Counted from the stretch's first letter, positions 49,124-58,894 are shown. The stretch: 64,000 nt of DNA from Rhodospirillales bacterium (GCA_016185145.1 JACPOB010000183.1:1-64000); one strand, 5' to 3'. Made by a program: numbers and translations. The notes: generated from the sequence alone by a model not told the origin.

Positions 49124-51244
49124 CTACATCTTCAACAGCCATGCTTCGACGTCGCCCTTGCCCTTGACCTCGATCTCGCCGCGCGACTCGAACGTGAACT
49201 GGTCCTTCAGCACCTCATAGACCGGGCGCGTCACCTGGATCATGTCCGGCACGCCACCCGATTCCATACGGCTCGCCAGGTTCACCGTATCTCCCCACAA
49301 ATCGTAGATGTACTTGCTTTTGCCGATGACGCCGGCCACGACCGGTCCGCTGTTGATGCCGACCCTGAGCTTCATCGAGACCCTGTATTCCAATGCGTGT
49401 TCGCGGGTGATGTGCACCATGCGGATCGCCATGCGCACCATGCGCGCGGCATGATCGGGCACCGCCATCGGCAGACCGCATACGGCCATGTAGGCATCGC
49501 CGACCGTCTTGATCTTCTCGATGCCGAGTTCACGGGCAGCCTCGTCGAAGCGGCTGAACAGGCCGTTCAGAAGCGTCACGACCTCGGCCGGCGGCATCTC
49601 CGACGACATGGCGGTGAAGCCGACCAGATCGGCAAATGCCACCGTAACCTCGGCGAAACCGTCGGCGATGCCTTTTTCACCGCCGCGCAGGCGGTTGGCG
49701 ATCGGTGCCGGCAGGACGTTCAGCAGCAGTTCTTCGTTTTCGCGGTTCTTGCTTTCGATAAGGACGTTCTTCTCGCTGATCTCGTCGACCATCCCGTTGA
49801 AGGCCGCGCAAAGCTGACCAATCTCATCACGCGTGCGTACCGGCACATGGGCATTGTGGTCGCCGGCGGCGAAGCGGCGCACGCCGGCCGTGAGTTCCCG
49901 CAATGGCCCCAACAGCGAACGCGAGAGCCAGGCGCCCGTCACCAGCACCACGATCAACGCCACGCCGCCCACGATCATCAGGTCACGTTCGAGACGGCGG
50001 ACCGGAGCAAAGGCCTCGGAGGAGTCGATCTTGACGATCAGCGCCCATTTGACGCCCGAGATCTGCACCGGCCCCCATGACGCCAAGGTCGGGATGCCGC
50101 GATAGCCGATGATCTCGCCGGTGCCTTCGACACCGCCCAGGGCGGCGCGGCTGCCCCGGGTTTCGACCTTCTGTTGCAGGACGGGCGTGCCGTAGCGGCG
50201 AATGTCCTCGATGTCCTCGTCGGATGTCTGGCCGCCCTTCAACTCCTTGAAATAGACGTCGCGATTCTCGAAGAACATGCGTGGGCTCGAGCGGACCAGA
50301 AAGTCGGGTCCCACCAGATAGGCCTCACCGGTTGTGCCGAAGCCCTCATGCTGCCATCGCTTGCCGCCGGTGACGATATTGTCGATCTCGTCGATCGAGA
50401 GCTGGGCCACCAGCACGCCGATGACCACCCCCTGGTCGATGACGGGCGCGGCCATGAATGCTTGCGGCGCGCCAGTCGCCGGCATGTAGTCGGAAAAATC
50501 CTCCAGGCAGGTCATCGACGGGTCGGGCGTCTGGGCACAACGGGCCACCGCGACGGCCAGATTGGACCGGCGGTAGGGACCGGCCCTCAACGAGGTGCCG
50601 AACTCGGGCTCTTTCTCGACCGTATAAATGATCCGGCCGGTCCGCGGATCGACCAGCAGCAGGTCGGCAAAGTTCAGCGTCGCGGCCGCAGTGCGCAGCA
50701 GCGGATGATAGAGTGCGTGCAGCTTGGCATAGTTCCCCTCACCCGCCTGGTCGACGAGCTTTCGCCGTTCCTTGGGATGCGGGTTGTCGACGATATACCA
50801 GTCCTGGAGGAAGTATGGTGCCGACCCGATCGGCAGGAACTCCTGCATCGGCGTATTGGGGCCGAGCAGGCGTCGCACCATGGGCATGTAGTCGGCTTCG
50901 TACCAGTTGACGACGGTTTGGCGTACGTCTGCGGGTACCGGCCGGGCGTCCAGTTCGTCGACGGCTTCGCGGAAACCGCGCATGGCGTCGACCACCATCT
51001 TCGACGCCGAGAGCAGGCGCAGGTCGGCGCGGATGGTCCGGAAATAGATCGTGACCTGATGCGCCTTGCTCTCGCGGGTCGCCGTGAGCTGATTGAAGAT
51101 CGTCTGCTCGAGCGCTTCGCGCGCCCTGACGTAACCCAGGCTGCCGGTGATCAGCACTGCGACGGCGCCCAGCAGGATCAGGACGGCGAACAGTTTCGCC
51201 GCCAGACCCCAGCGCGTCGGTTGAACGGCCGTCGCGTCGGCCAT
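49124..51244 (-). CDS. dCache-HAMP class III adenylate cyclase
   Basis: 706 aa receptor cyclase. TM1 (~16-38), a large periplasmic dCache sensor (~45-410, with LPIGSAPYFLQDWYIVDNPH, LLLVDPRTGRIIYTVEKEPE, GEAYLVGPDFLVRSSPRMFF), TM2 (~422-440), HAMP (~440-493), a short signalling helix (ESKNRENEELLLNVLPAPIA) and a cyclase domain (~530-706). Metal-binding D539 (VTVAFADLVGFTAMS) and D583 (KIKTVGDAYMAVCGLP) are present, as are GINSGPVVAGVIG and YIYDLWGDTVNLASRMES with N655 and R659. Lys in KIKT and Asp in YDLWGD point to ATP rather than GTP. The ligand is unknown. Confidence 0.9.
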   Translation of the reverse strand: MADATAVQPTRWGLAAKLFAVLILLGAVAVLITGSLGYVRAREALEQTIFNQLTATRESKAHQVTIYFRTIRADLRLLSASKMVVDAMRGFREAVDELDARPVPADVRQTVVNWYEADYMPMVRRLLGPNTPMQEFLPIGSAPYFLQDWYIVDNPHPKERRKLVDQAGEGNYAKLHALYHPLLRTAAATLNFADLLLVDPRTGRIIYTVEKEPEFGTSLRAGPYRRSNLAVAVARCAQTPDPSMTCLEDFSDYMPATGAPQAFMAAPVIDQGVVIGVLVAQLSIDEIDNIVTGGKRWQHEGFGTTGEAYLVGPDFLVRSSPRMFFENRDVYFKELKGGQTSDEDIEDIRRYGTPVLQQKVETRGSRAALGGVEGTGEIIGYRGIPTLASWGPVQISGVKWALIVKIDSSEAFAPVRRLERDLMIVGGVALIVVLVTGAWLSRSLLGPLRELTAGVRRFAAGDHNAHVPVRTRDEIGQLCAAFNGMVDEISEKNVLIESKNRENEELLLNVLPAPIANRLRGGEKGIADGFAEVTVAFADLVGFTAMSSEMPPAEVVTLLNGLFSRFDEAARELGIEKIKTVGDAYMAVCGLPMAVPDHAARMVRMAIRMVHITREHALEYRVSMKLRVGINSGPVVAGVIGKSKYIYDLWGDTVNLASRMESGGVPDMIQVTRPVYEVLKDQFTFESRGEIEVKGKGDVEAWLLKM

Positions 51245-51253
51245 GACGTAGTG

Positions 51254-51997
51254 TCAGCTCTTCTTTTGCGTATAGGCGCCGCCGGAATTGGCGGCCCGCA
51301 CCTCCGCCGCCGTACGCGCCTTGCGCAGGAGCACAAGGCGGCGCGCCTCGTCATCGAGCATGGCGCGGGCGTTCTTGACGACCGCCTCCGCATGCCCCGG
51401 CGGGAACTTCACCGCGCCGTTCTCGTCCATGTGGATGAGCTCGCCCGGCGCCACGTCCATCCCGCCGATCGAGACCGGGACGTTCACCGCCTGCACCGCC
51501 ATCTCGCCGTGGCCCGCCGTAACGCCGCCCAGCAGGAGCTGGAAGCGAAGCTTGCGGATGGCGTCGATATCGCGCGATGGGCCATTGGAGATCATGCCGA
51601 CGCAGCCTACGGCCATCATCGAGCTGACCATCATCTCACCCGCCAGGCCCGCCTTGTTGTGCAGCTCCGGCGGCCATTTCTGCTGGATCACCAGGATCGT
51701 CGGCTTCTTCATGGCGTCGAGTGCATCGACGACGTCCATGAACGACAGCCGACCCGCGAAGTTGGGATCGGGCAGGCCGTAGACGCAGGTCACGGCGTAG
51801 CCGACGATCGGCCCCATCTCGGGATAGAGGCAGCGGATGGTGCTGTCGCTGTACCAGTTCTCGGTCCACGGATTGTAGAGGCCCAGGCACAAGGGATTCT
51901 TGGGATAGGTCGCCACCACGTTGGTGATAGTGGGCGTGTCGATCTTGCGCAGCTCGGCGAAGATGTCGTCGGATAGAGTCATGGGCGTATCGGGCAT
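51254..51997 (-). CDS. RraA/HMG-CHA aldolase-like family protein
   Basis: 247 aa from MPDTPMTLSDDIFAELRKID. Core RraA features: MGPIVGYAVTCVYG, SFMDVVDALDAMKKPTILVI, AGLAGEMMVSSMMAVGCVGM, ISNGPSRDIDAIRKLRFQLL and IHMDENGAVKFPPGHAEAVV. Family members range from RNase E regulators to class II aldolases for 4-hydroxy-4-methyl-2-oxoglutarate; the D in SRDIDAIRKL (R-D motif) is kept, so aldolase or lyase activity is possible. The true substrate is unclear. 9 bases upstream of the cyclase gene, hence probably co-transcribed. Confidence 0.8.
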   Translation of the reverse strand: MPDTPMTLSDDIFAELRKIDTPTITNVVATYPKNPLCLGLYNPWTENWYSDSTIRCLYPEMGPIVGYAVTCVYGLPDPNFAGRLSFMDVVDALDAMKKPTILVIQQKWPPELHNKAGLAGEMMVSSMMAVGCVGMISNGPSRDIDAIRKLRFQLLLGGVTAGHGEMAVQAVNVPVSIGGMDVAPGELIHMDENGAVKFPPGHAEAVVKNARAMLDDEARRLVLLRKARTAAEVRAANSGGAYTQKKS

Positions 51998-52064
51998 GGA
52001 GTGCTTCCCCTGTGGTCGAAGTGCCGTTCTTGCGCGAATGGAGCCGGCCGGCAAGGGCCTGCGC

Positions 52065-53153
52065 TCACGGAACGAAAACCATGAAGGCAAAGACCGCGAA
52101 CAGCACCAGATGGACGAAGCCCGGCAGGATGTTGGTGCGGCCGCCGCCGAAGGTCACGAGGCTGACGGCGAAGGTCAGCACGAGAAGGACGGTATCGTGC
52201 ATGTCGACGCCGAGCTCGAGCGGCTGATGCAAGGCAATCGCGAGCAGCGATACAGCGGGAATAGTGAGACCGATCGTGGCGAGCGAAGAGCCGAGGGCGA
52301 GATTGAGGCTCTTCTGCAGTTCGTTGCGCCGGGCGGCGCGCAAGGCGGCAACCGTCTCGGGTAACAACACCAGCAGCGCCACCAGGAGACCTACGGCCTC
52401 GGTCGGTGCGCCGATCGCCTCGACCGCCGTCTCGATCGACCCGGCAACACCCTTGGCAAGCAGCACGACAGCCACCAGCCCGCCCAACAACAGCACGACG
52501 CTTTCCCACAGCTGACGTTGGCCGGGCGGCACGTGATCGCCCGAAGCGCCCCCGAGGTCGGACAAGAAGTAGTCGCGGTGGCGCACGGTCTGCACGTAGA
52601 GGAAAACGCCGTACAGGATGATCGTCACCAGGCTGACGAAGGCGAGTTGCGACGTGGTGTAGAACGGTCCAGGGACGCTGGTCGTCCAGGTCGGCAGGAT
52701 CAGCGTCAGGGTCGCAAGCGGCATCAGAACCACAAGGTAGGCGCTGGCGCCGGGCAGGCGGAAGCCCAGTTCGCCGTAACGCAGGCCACCCAGAATCAGG
52801 CAGAGGCCGACGACTCCGTTGCACACGAGCATGATCACCGAGAAGACCGTCTCGCGCGCCAACGTCGGCTTTCCCTCACCTGCCAGCATGATCGAAAGGA
52901 TGAGCGCGACCTCGATCACGGTTACGGCGACGGTCAGGACAAGCGTGCCGTAGGGCTCGCCGGTCCTGTGGGCGATGATGTCGGCGTGCCAGACACAGGC
53001 GAACACCACGCCCATCAGCACGAGCACCCCCAGCACAGGTAGCGCCAGGCCCAGCGCTGCGGCGTAGTTTGCGAGCGCGGACAGGACAAAGGCCGCCGCA
53101 AGGCCTGTCAGCGGCACGATCCGCCACACCAACACCCGATAACGGCTTGCCAT
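52065..53153 (-). CDS. Ca2+/H+ antiporter (ChaA/CAX family)
   Basis: 362-aa polytopic membrane protein, about 10-11 helices, two related halves. The first alpha-repeat is VAVTVIEVALILSIMLAGEG with the conserved Glu; the second is LLVALLVLLPETVAALRAAR then LQKSLNLALGSSLATIGLTI. ETVFSVIMLVCNGVVGLCLI follows the first repeat as in ChaA. It exchanges Ca2+ (possibly Na+ or K+) for protons across the inner membrane. Start at 53153; the much longer open frame upstream is antisense to the RND adaptor. 67 bases upstream of the RraA-like gene and likely in the same operon. Confidence 0.88.
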   Translation of the reverse strand: MASRYRVLVWRIVPLTGLAAAFVLSALANYAAALGLALPVLGVLVLMGVVFACVWHADIIAHRTGEPYGTLVLTVAVTVIEVALILSIMLAGEGKPTLARETVFSVIMLVCNGVVGLCLILGGLRYGELGFRLPGASAYLVVLMPLATLTLILPTWTTSVPGPFYTTSQLAFVSLVTIILYGVFLYVQTVRHRDYFLSDLGGASGDHVPPGQRQLWESVVLLLGGLVAVVLLAKGVAGSIETAVEAIGAPTEAVGLLVALLVLLPETVAALRAARRNELQKSLNLALGSSLATIGLTIPAVSLLAIALHQPLELGVDMHDTVLLVLTFAVSLVTFGGGRTNILPGFVHLVLFAVFAFMVFVP

Positions 53154-53396
53154 TGCGCTGCCCCGCTCTCGCACAAGAACTGAATATGGCACGACATTCG
53201 CGAGCTTTGCGAGAGAGGCGAAGCCGACCTCCGCGGTTCGAGTGACACGCTCGCGCAATTGGTCGTGATCATCTGCGGCAATTCGGCATCCTACGGCGAA
53301 TTCCCAGGCACGACGGACGGCCCGCTGCGTACAGCCACGTAGTCGCCACAAAAGCGGATGCACTTTGAGTGGTCTCCGTCGATGGAGCTTGCGCGC

Positions 53397-54566
53397 ATGA
53401 ACAAGGGCACTTTGTCCAAGATTGGGGCGGTCGGCCTGGTGGCCGGCCTGATCGTCTCGGGCTGGTTCATCGTCTCCGAAATGGGCCGAGACCGGGCGCG
53501 CGCGGCGTCGGCGCAGGTGCCTCCGGTTCCGGTCGTGACGGACCTCGCCGCCACCAAGGACATGCCGGTGCTGGTGCGCGGCATCGGGACCGTCCAGGCA
53601 TACGAAACCGTCGCCGTGAAGACCCGCGTCGACGGTCAGATCGTCAAAGTTGCCTTCACCGAAGGCCAGTACGTCAAGGCGGGTGATCTTCTGTTCGGGA
53701 TCGACCGTGCGCCGTACCAGGCCGCCCTCGATCACGCCAACGCCGCCAAGCAGCGCGACGAGGCCCAGCTCGCCGGCGCCAAGCTCGATCTCGAACGCTA
53801 CGGCAAGCTGATCGGCCAAGGCTACCAGTCGCGCCAGAGCTTCGACCAGCAGCAGGCCACCGTCGCCGCACTGACGGCGACCGTCGCGCTCGATCAGGCG
53901 ACCATCGATACCGCCAAGGTCAATCTCGACTACACCGAGATCCGCGCACCGATCGATGGACGCACGGGCCAGCGCCTGGTCGATGTCGGCAACGTCCTGG
54001 CTGCAAACCAGCCGGTGCCGCTGGTCAACATTACGCAGATCAAGCCGATCTTCGTGAACTTCACCGTGCCGCAGGACGTCGCGGACTCGATCCGGCATGC
54101 GCAGGCCGCGGCCCCGCTCACGGTCATGGCCTTTGCCCCCGACGACAAGACGCAGCTGTCTCAGGGGAAGCTCACCCTGATCGACAATCAGATCGACGCG
54201 GCAACGGGGACGTTGCGCCTCAAAGCCACGTTCGAGAATGCCGACGAGCGGCTATGGCCGGGCGAGTTCGTCAACGTGCGCCTGGTGATCGACGTGCGCG
54301 TCGGCGCCGTCACAGTTCCCGAGCGCGCGATCATGCAGGGTCCCGAGGGCTACTACGCCTACACGGTGAACCCGGACAATACCGTTCAACGCCACTCCGT
54401 CGAGGTCGCCAGCATGCAGGACGGCGTCGCCGTCATCGCTCACGGACTCGCCAGCGGCGACAAGGTGGTGGTCGACGGCCAATACCGGCTCTCCGAAGGT
54501 TCTCGGGTGAAGACCGACACGGTGCCACCCGCAGGACAGGCGGCGGCCGCAGGCAAAGACGGCTGA
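53397..54566 (+). CDS. RND efflux periplasmic adaptor (MdtA/MexE-like)
   Basis: 389 aa from MNKGTLSKIGAVGLVAGLIV. Adaptor layout: lipoyl half (VAVKTRVDGQIVKVAFTEGQ then YVKAGDLLFGID), short helical hairpin (ALDHANAAKQRDEAQLAGAK, LIGQGYQSRQSFDQQQATVA), second lipoyl half (YTEIRAPIDGRTGQRLVDVG), beta barrel (IKPIFVNFTVPQDVADSIRH, LKATFENADERLWPGEFVNV) and membrane-proximal domain (VPERAIMQGPEGYYAYTV). It couples the RND pump directly downstream (6-base gap) to an outer-membrane channel. No TolC-like gene is in this window. Confidence 0.92.
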   Translation: MNKGTLSKIGAVGLVAGLIVSGWFIVSEMGRDRARAASAQVPPVPVVTDLAATKDMPVLVRGIGTVQAYETVAVKTRVDGQIVKVAFTEGQYVKAGDLLFGIDRAPYQAALDHANAAKQRDEAQLAGAKLDLERYGKLIGQGYQSRQSFDQQQATVAALTATVALDQATIDTAKVNLDYTEIRAPIDGRTGQRLVDVGNVLAANQPVPLVNITQIKPIFVNFTVPQDVADSIRHAQAAAPLTVMAFAPDDKTQLSQGKLTLIDNQIDAATGTLRLKATFENADERLWPGEFVNVRLVIDVRVGAVTVPERAIMQGPEGYYAYTVNPDNTVQRHSVEVASMQDGVAVIAHGLASGDKVVVDGQYRLSEGSRVKTDTVPPAGQAAAAGKDG

Positions 54567-54572
54567 ACGGTC

Positions 54573-57500
54573 ATGAACATCTCCGAGACTTACATCCGCC
54601 GGCCGATCGCCACCTCGCTGATGATGCTGGGACTGCTGGTGTTCGGCGCGGCGACCTACAATCTGCTGCCCGTCGCGGCGCTGCCCAATGTCGACTTCCC
54701 GACCATCACCGTGTCGGCGACCCTGCCCGGCGCCAGCCCTGAAACCATGGCCTCTTCAGTCGCGACGCCGCTCGAGCAGCAGTTCGCCGCCATTCCGGGC
54801 CTCGCCTCGATGAATTCGACCAGCGGCCTCGGCACCACGTCGATCACGCTGCAGTTCGATCTCGGCCGCAGCATCGACGGAGCCGCGACCGACGTGCAGA
54901 CCGCGATCAATGCGGCAAGCGGCCTGCTGCCCAAGGACCTGCCGAATCCGCCGACCTACCGCAAGGTGAACCCGGCCGATCGCGCCATCCTGATCTACGC
55001 GGTCTCCTCCGACGCGCTGCCGATCTACAAGGTCGACGACTACGCCTACACCATCCTGGCGCAGAAGATCTCGGCGGTGGCCGGCGTGTCGCAAGTGCTC
55101 GTCGCCGGCCAACAGGACTTCGCGGTACGCGTCCAGGCCAATCCGGCGGCGCTCGCCGCCCACGGCATCGGCTTGGAAGAGGTGCGCAATGCCCTCTCCA
55201 GCGCCACCATCAACCAGGCCAAGGGCAATCTCGAGAACGAGCATCGGTCGATCACCATCGATACCAACGACCAGCTCTTCCATGCCGCGGGCTACCGCAA
55301 CATCATTGTCGCCTATCGCAACGGCGCACCGGTCAAGCTGCAGGACGTGGCCAACGTCGTCGATGCCACCAAGGCGCCCCGCACCGGCGCCTGGTACGGC
55401 GGCAAGCGCAGCGAGCTCCTTCTGATCTTCCGCCAACCTGGCGCCAACACCGTCGAGGTCGTCGACCAGATCAAGTCCATGATGCCGCGGCTGCTCGCCT
55501 CGGTGCCGCCGACCGTACGTGTCGATCTGGTGTCGGATCGATCGCAGTCGATTCGCGACTCGGTGATCGACGTCGAGTTCACCCTGGTCCTCACGGTCGG
55601 CCTGGTGGTGATGGTGATCTTCATCTTCCTTCGCCACTTGTGGGCCACGATCATTCCGTCGATCACCGTGCCGTTGGCGCTGGTGGGCACGTTCGGCGTC
55701 ATGTACGTGGCAGGCTACAGCATCGACAATCTCAGCCTCATGGGCCTCACCATCGCGGTGGGCTTCGTCGTCGACGATGCGATCGTCATGATCGAGAACA
55801 TCGTACGCTACATCGAGGAGGGTGAGCGACCGTTCGATGCGGCGTTGAAGGGGGCCGGCCAGATCGGCTTCACCATCGTGTCGATCACCTTCTCGCTGAT
55901 CGCAGTGTTCATCCCGCTGCTGTTCATGGGCGGCATCGTCGGACGGCTGTTCCGCGAATTCGCCGTCACCGTCACCGTGGCCGTGGTCATGTCGGCCTTC
56001 GTATCGCTCACCCTGACACCGGTCATGTGCGCGCGCTTCCTGAAGCGGCAGACCGGCCACAAGCGCGGGCGGCTCGACCAGATGTGCGAGGACGCCTTCG
56101 AGGCATCGGTGCGCTTCTACGATCGGGGCCTGCAGTGGGTGTTGCGCCACCAGTTCGTCACGCTGATGTCGACGATCGTGCTGATCTTCGTCACCGGATA
56201 CCTCTACGTCGTGATCCCCAAAGGCTTCTTTCCCGAACAGGATACCGGCTTCATCTTCGGACAGGCCGAGGCACGCCAGGACATCTCCTTCGCCGCCATG
56301 GCCGAGCTGCAGAACAGGCTCTCGGCGATCATCCAGAAGGATCCCGGCGTGTCGGGCGTCGTGGGCTTCGTCGGCTCCACCGGCGGCAACTCGGCCGAGA
56401 ATACCGCCCGCATGTTCATCCAGCTGAAGCCATTCGGCGAGCGCACCGCCTCGGCCCAGCAGATCATCCAGCGGCTGCGCCCCAAGGTGGCCGAGGTGCC
56501 CGGGGTGAAATACTTCATGCAGGCCGGCCAGGACATCAATGTCGGCGGCCGGCTTGCCAAGACCGAGTTCCAGTACACGCTCACATCCACTGACAGCGAG
56601 GAGCTGAACCACTGGGCGCCGATCATCGAGCAGGCCATGGCCAAGCTGCCCGAGCTGCAGGACGTGACGTCGGACCAGCAGGTCGCCTCGCCGCATCTCG
56701 CCATCGACATCGACCGCGACAGCGCCTCGCGGCTCGGCCTGTCGCTCGCCCAGATCGACCAGACGCTGTACGACGCCTTCGGCCAACGTCAGGTGGCGAC
56801 CATCTACGCGTCGAGCACACAGTACAAGGTCGTGCTGGAGGTGCTGCCGTCCTTCCAGTCCGACCCGGCGGCACTGTCGCGCGTCTATGTCACCGGCGCG
56901 AACGGGGCGCAGGTGCCGATCAGCACGGTGGCGAAGTTCAGCAACAAGATCGCGCCGCTCACCATCAACCATCAGGGGCAGTTCCCGGCGGTCACCATAT
57001 CGTTCAACCTGGCGCCCGGCGTCGCGCTCGGCGACGCGGTGCAGCGCATCCGGCAGGTGCAGGCCGACCTCAAGACACCGGTCACGCTCGACGGCTCCTT
57101 CCAGGGCACGGCGCAAGCCTTCCAATCGTCGCTCAGCTCCACGCCCCTGCTGATCGCGGCCGCCATCCTCGCCGTCTACATCGTGCTCGGCATGCTGTAC
57201 GAATCGTACATCCATCCCATTACGATCCTGTCCGCCCTGCCGTCGGCCGGCGTCGGCGCGCTCCTGACGCTGATGCTTTTCCATTACGATCTCAGCGTCA
57301 TTGCCCTGATCGGCATCATCCTGCTGATCGGCATCGTCAAGAAGAACGCCATCATGATGATCGACTTCGCGCTCGTGGCCGAGCGCGAACAGGGCAAGCC
57401 TCCGTTGCAGGCGATCCACGAAGCCTGCCTGCTGCGCTTCCGGCCGATCATGATGACCACATTCGCCGCGATCGGCGGCGGCCTGCCGCTGGCCATCGGT

Positions 57501-57725
57501 CAGGGGGCGGGCTCGGAGCTGCGCCGGCCGCTGGGCATTGCGATCGTCGGCGGCCTGCTCGTGTCGCAGTGGCTCACGCTCTACACCACGCCGGTCGTCT
57601 ACCTGTACCTCGATCGCTTCCAGCACTGGCTCGCCGGCAAGCGCCGCCGGCCTGCCGGGCAGATCCCGGCGGCGGTGCCGCACGCGCCACCGGATATCGA
57701 TTCCGGCGCGCACGCCGCGGACTAG
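54573..57725 (+). CDS. RND family multidrug efflux permease (MdtB/AcrB-like)
   Basis: 1050 aa. It begins NISETYIRRPIATSLMMLGL, typical of MdtB/MdtC-type pumps, and has 12 expected helices with two large periplasmic loops. Proton-relay Asp pair in AVGFVVDDAIVMIENIV (~D401-D402), GLLLIGIVKKNAIMMIDFAL-type motif in helix 10 and a FRPIMMTTFAAIGGGLPLAI motif late in the protein. Exports hydrophobic compounds with proton antiport. Single permease (not an MdtBC pair), so a homotrimer. Typical HAE-1 family. Confidence 0.94.
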   Translation: MNISETYIRRPIATSLMMLGLLVFGAATYNLLPVAALPNVDFPTITVSATLPGASPETMASSVATPLEQQFAAIPGLASMNSTSGLGTTSITLQFDLGRSIDGAATDVQTAINAASGLLPKDLPNPPTYRKVNPADRAILIYAVSSDALPIYKVDDYAYTILAQKISAVAGVSQVLVAGQQDFAVRVQANPAALAAHGIGLEEVRNALSSATINQAKGNLENEHRSITIDTNDQLFHAAGYRNIIVAYRNGAPVKLQDVANVVDATKAPRTGAWYGGKRSELLLIFRQPGANTVEVVDQIKSMMPRLLASVPPTVRVDLVSDRSQSIRDSVIDVEFTLVLTVGLVVMVIFIFLRHLWATIIPSITVPLALVGTFGVMYVAGYSIDNLSLMGLTIAVGFVVDDAIVMIENIVRYIEEGERPFDAALKGAGQIGFTIVSITFSLIAVFIPLLFMGGIVGRLFREFAVTVTVAVVMSAFVSLTLTPVMCARFLKRQTGHKRGRLDQMCEDAFEASVRFYDRGLQWVLRHQFVTLMSTIVLIFVTGYLYVVIPKGFFPEQDTGFIFGQAEARQDISFAAMAELQNRLSAIIQKDPGVSGVVGFVGSTGGNSAENTARMFIQLKPFGERTASAQQIIQRLRPKVAEVPGVKYFMQAGQDINVGGRLAKTEFQYTLTSTDSEELNHWAPIIEQAMAKLPELQDVTSDQQVASPHLAIDIDRDSASRLGLSLAQIDQTLYDAFGQRQVATIYASSTQYKVVLEVLPSFQSDPAALSRVYVTGANGAQVPISTVAKFSNKIAPLTINHQGQFPAVTISFNLAPGVALGDAVQRIRQVQADLKTPVTLDGSFQGTAQAFQSSLSSTPLLIAAAILAVYIVLGMLYESYIHPITILSALPSAGVGALLTLMLFHYDLSVIALIGIILLIGIVKKNAIMMIDFALVAEREQGKPPLQAIHEACLLRFRPIMMTTFAAIGGGLPLAIGQGAGSELRRPLGIAIVGGLLVSQWLTLYTTPVVYLYLDRFQHWLAGKRRRPAGQIPAAVPHAPPDIDSGAHAAD

Positions 57726-57732
57726 AAAGCAC

Positions 57733-57993
57733 ATGTCGAGCCGTCACGAGCAGGATGAGTATCTCGAGCAGGACGAAGCCGAGCGCGACAGCACAGGCCG
57801 CCGCAACAGCCTGATCGCGCTCGTCGTGTTGGCGATGCTCGTCGCCGCCGGCCTCGTGCTGGTGGATCGGCTGTCGTCGGTGTCGGCTCTTCAGGATTGC
57901 CTGATGAGCCGCGCCACGAATTGCGCGAGCGTCAGTCCGCTGCCGTCGGCCGCGCCCGCGGGCCTGGACGCCGGGCCTTCCACCACTCGCTGA
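57733..57993 (+). CDS. Small single-pass membrane protein
   Basis: 86 aa, starting 7 bases after the pump gene: MSSRHEQDEYLEQDEAERDS, a membrane helix (LIALVVLAMLVAAGLVLVDR) and a periplasmic LQDCLMSRATNC motif, followed by a low-complexity tail. The LQDC-x-x-S-x-x-TNC element is a recurring feature of short membrane proteins in rhizobia-like genomes. Its last 62 bases overlap, tail to tail, the 3' end of livM, so either the tail is real or the C-terminus is only loosely conserved. Confidence 0.7.
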   Translation: MSSRHEQDEYLEQDEAERDSTGRRNSLIALVVLAMLVAAGLVLVDRLSSVSALQDCLMSRATNCASVSPLPSAAPAGLDAGPSTTR

Positions 57994-58894
57994 GCTCGCC
58001 CACCACGCCCTTGCGGAAGGCCATGACGATCACCACGAAGATCAGGCCCTGGATCACCAGCACGAACTCGCCCATCGCGGCGAGATAGTTCTGCATGGTG
58101 ATGATGATGAAGGCGCCGATCACCGGGCCGATGATGGTGCCGAGCCCGCCGACAAGCGCCATCAGCACGACCTCGCCCGACATGGCCGCACTGACATCGG
58201 TGAGCGTTGCGAACTGCAGCACCAGCGCCTTGGTGGCGCCGGCCAGCCCGGCCAGGGCGGCCGAGAGCACGAAGGCCAGCAACTTGTAGCGGTCGGCCTC
58301 GTAGCCCAGCGACAGGGCGCGCTGCTCGTTGTCGCGGATCGCCTTCAGCACCTGGCCGAACGGCGAATGGATGAAACGGTAGATGGCGCCGTAGCCGAAC
58401 AGGAAGATCGCCAGGACGACGTAATAGAGGACGCGATCGTCCTTGGTCGGGATCAGGCCCCCCAGCAGCGGCTTGCGGACGATGCCCTGCAGGCCGTCTT
58501 CGCCGTGAGTGAACGGCGCCTGGATGCAGAAGAAGTAGACCATCTGCGCGAAGGCGAGCGTGATCATGGCGAAATAGATGCCCTGGCGACGGATCGCCAG
58601 CGCGCCGGTGACCAGCCCCAGCAGCGCCGCACCGCCGACGCCGGCCAGCAGGCCGAGTTCGGGCGGCATGTCCCATGCCTTCACGACATGGCCGTAGAAG
58701 TAGCCCGCCATGCCGAAGAACATGGCGTGGCCGAAGCTCATCAGGCCGGCATAGCCCAGCAACAGGTTGAAGGCGCAGGCGAACAGCGCGAAGCACAGCG
58801 CCGTCATCAGGAACACCGGATAGGCGATCCACGGCGCGGCCAGCGCCAGCACGGCGATGACGATGGTGGCGACCAAGCGCTGATTGCCGTTCAT
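57932..58894 (-). CDS. livM: Branched-chain amino acid-type ABC permease LivM
   Basis: 320 aa. Helical permease with YPVFLMTALCFALFACAFNL, LLLGYAGLMSFGHAMFFGMA (LivM/H hallmark), IRRQGIYFAMITLAFAQMVY and a cytoplasmic EAD-type loop (RYKLLAFVLSAALAGLAGAT), ending with SWYEWWKARRPG-like hydrophilic tail (LSEWWKARRPGPRARPTAAD). It forms the membrane channel with LivH. The ATG at 58894 overlaps the livH stop (ATGA). Many such HAAT systems carry aromatic acids, amides or urea rather than leucine. Confidence 0.93.
   Translation of the reverse strand: MNGNQRLVATIVIAVLALAAPWIAYPVFLMTALCFALFACAFNLLLGYAGLMSFGHAMFFGMAGYFYGHVVKAWDMPPELGLLAGVGGAALLGLVTGALAIRRQGIYFAMITLAFAQMVYFFCIQAPFTHGEDGLQGIVRKPLLGGLIPTKDDRVLYYVVLAIFLFGYGAIYRFIHSPFGQVLKAIRDNEQRALSLGYEADRYKLLAFVLSAALAGLAGATKALVLQFATLTDVSAAMSGEVVLMALVGGLGTIIGPVIGAFIIITMQNYLAAMGEFVLVIQGLIFVVIVMAFRKGVVGELSEWWKARRPGPRARPTAAD

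Noticed and set aside
54756-57734. 992-codon minus-strand frame opposite the RND permease
   Set aside because: His/Arg/Asp/Gly-rich antisense frame of a GC-rich gene; no start context or domain.
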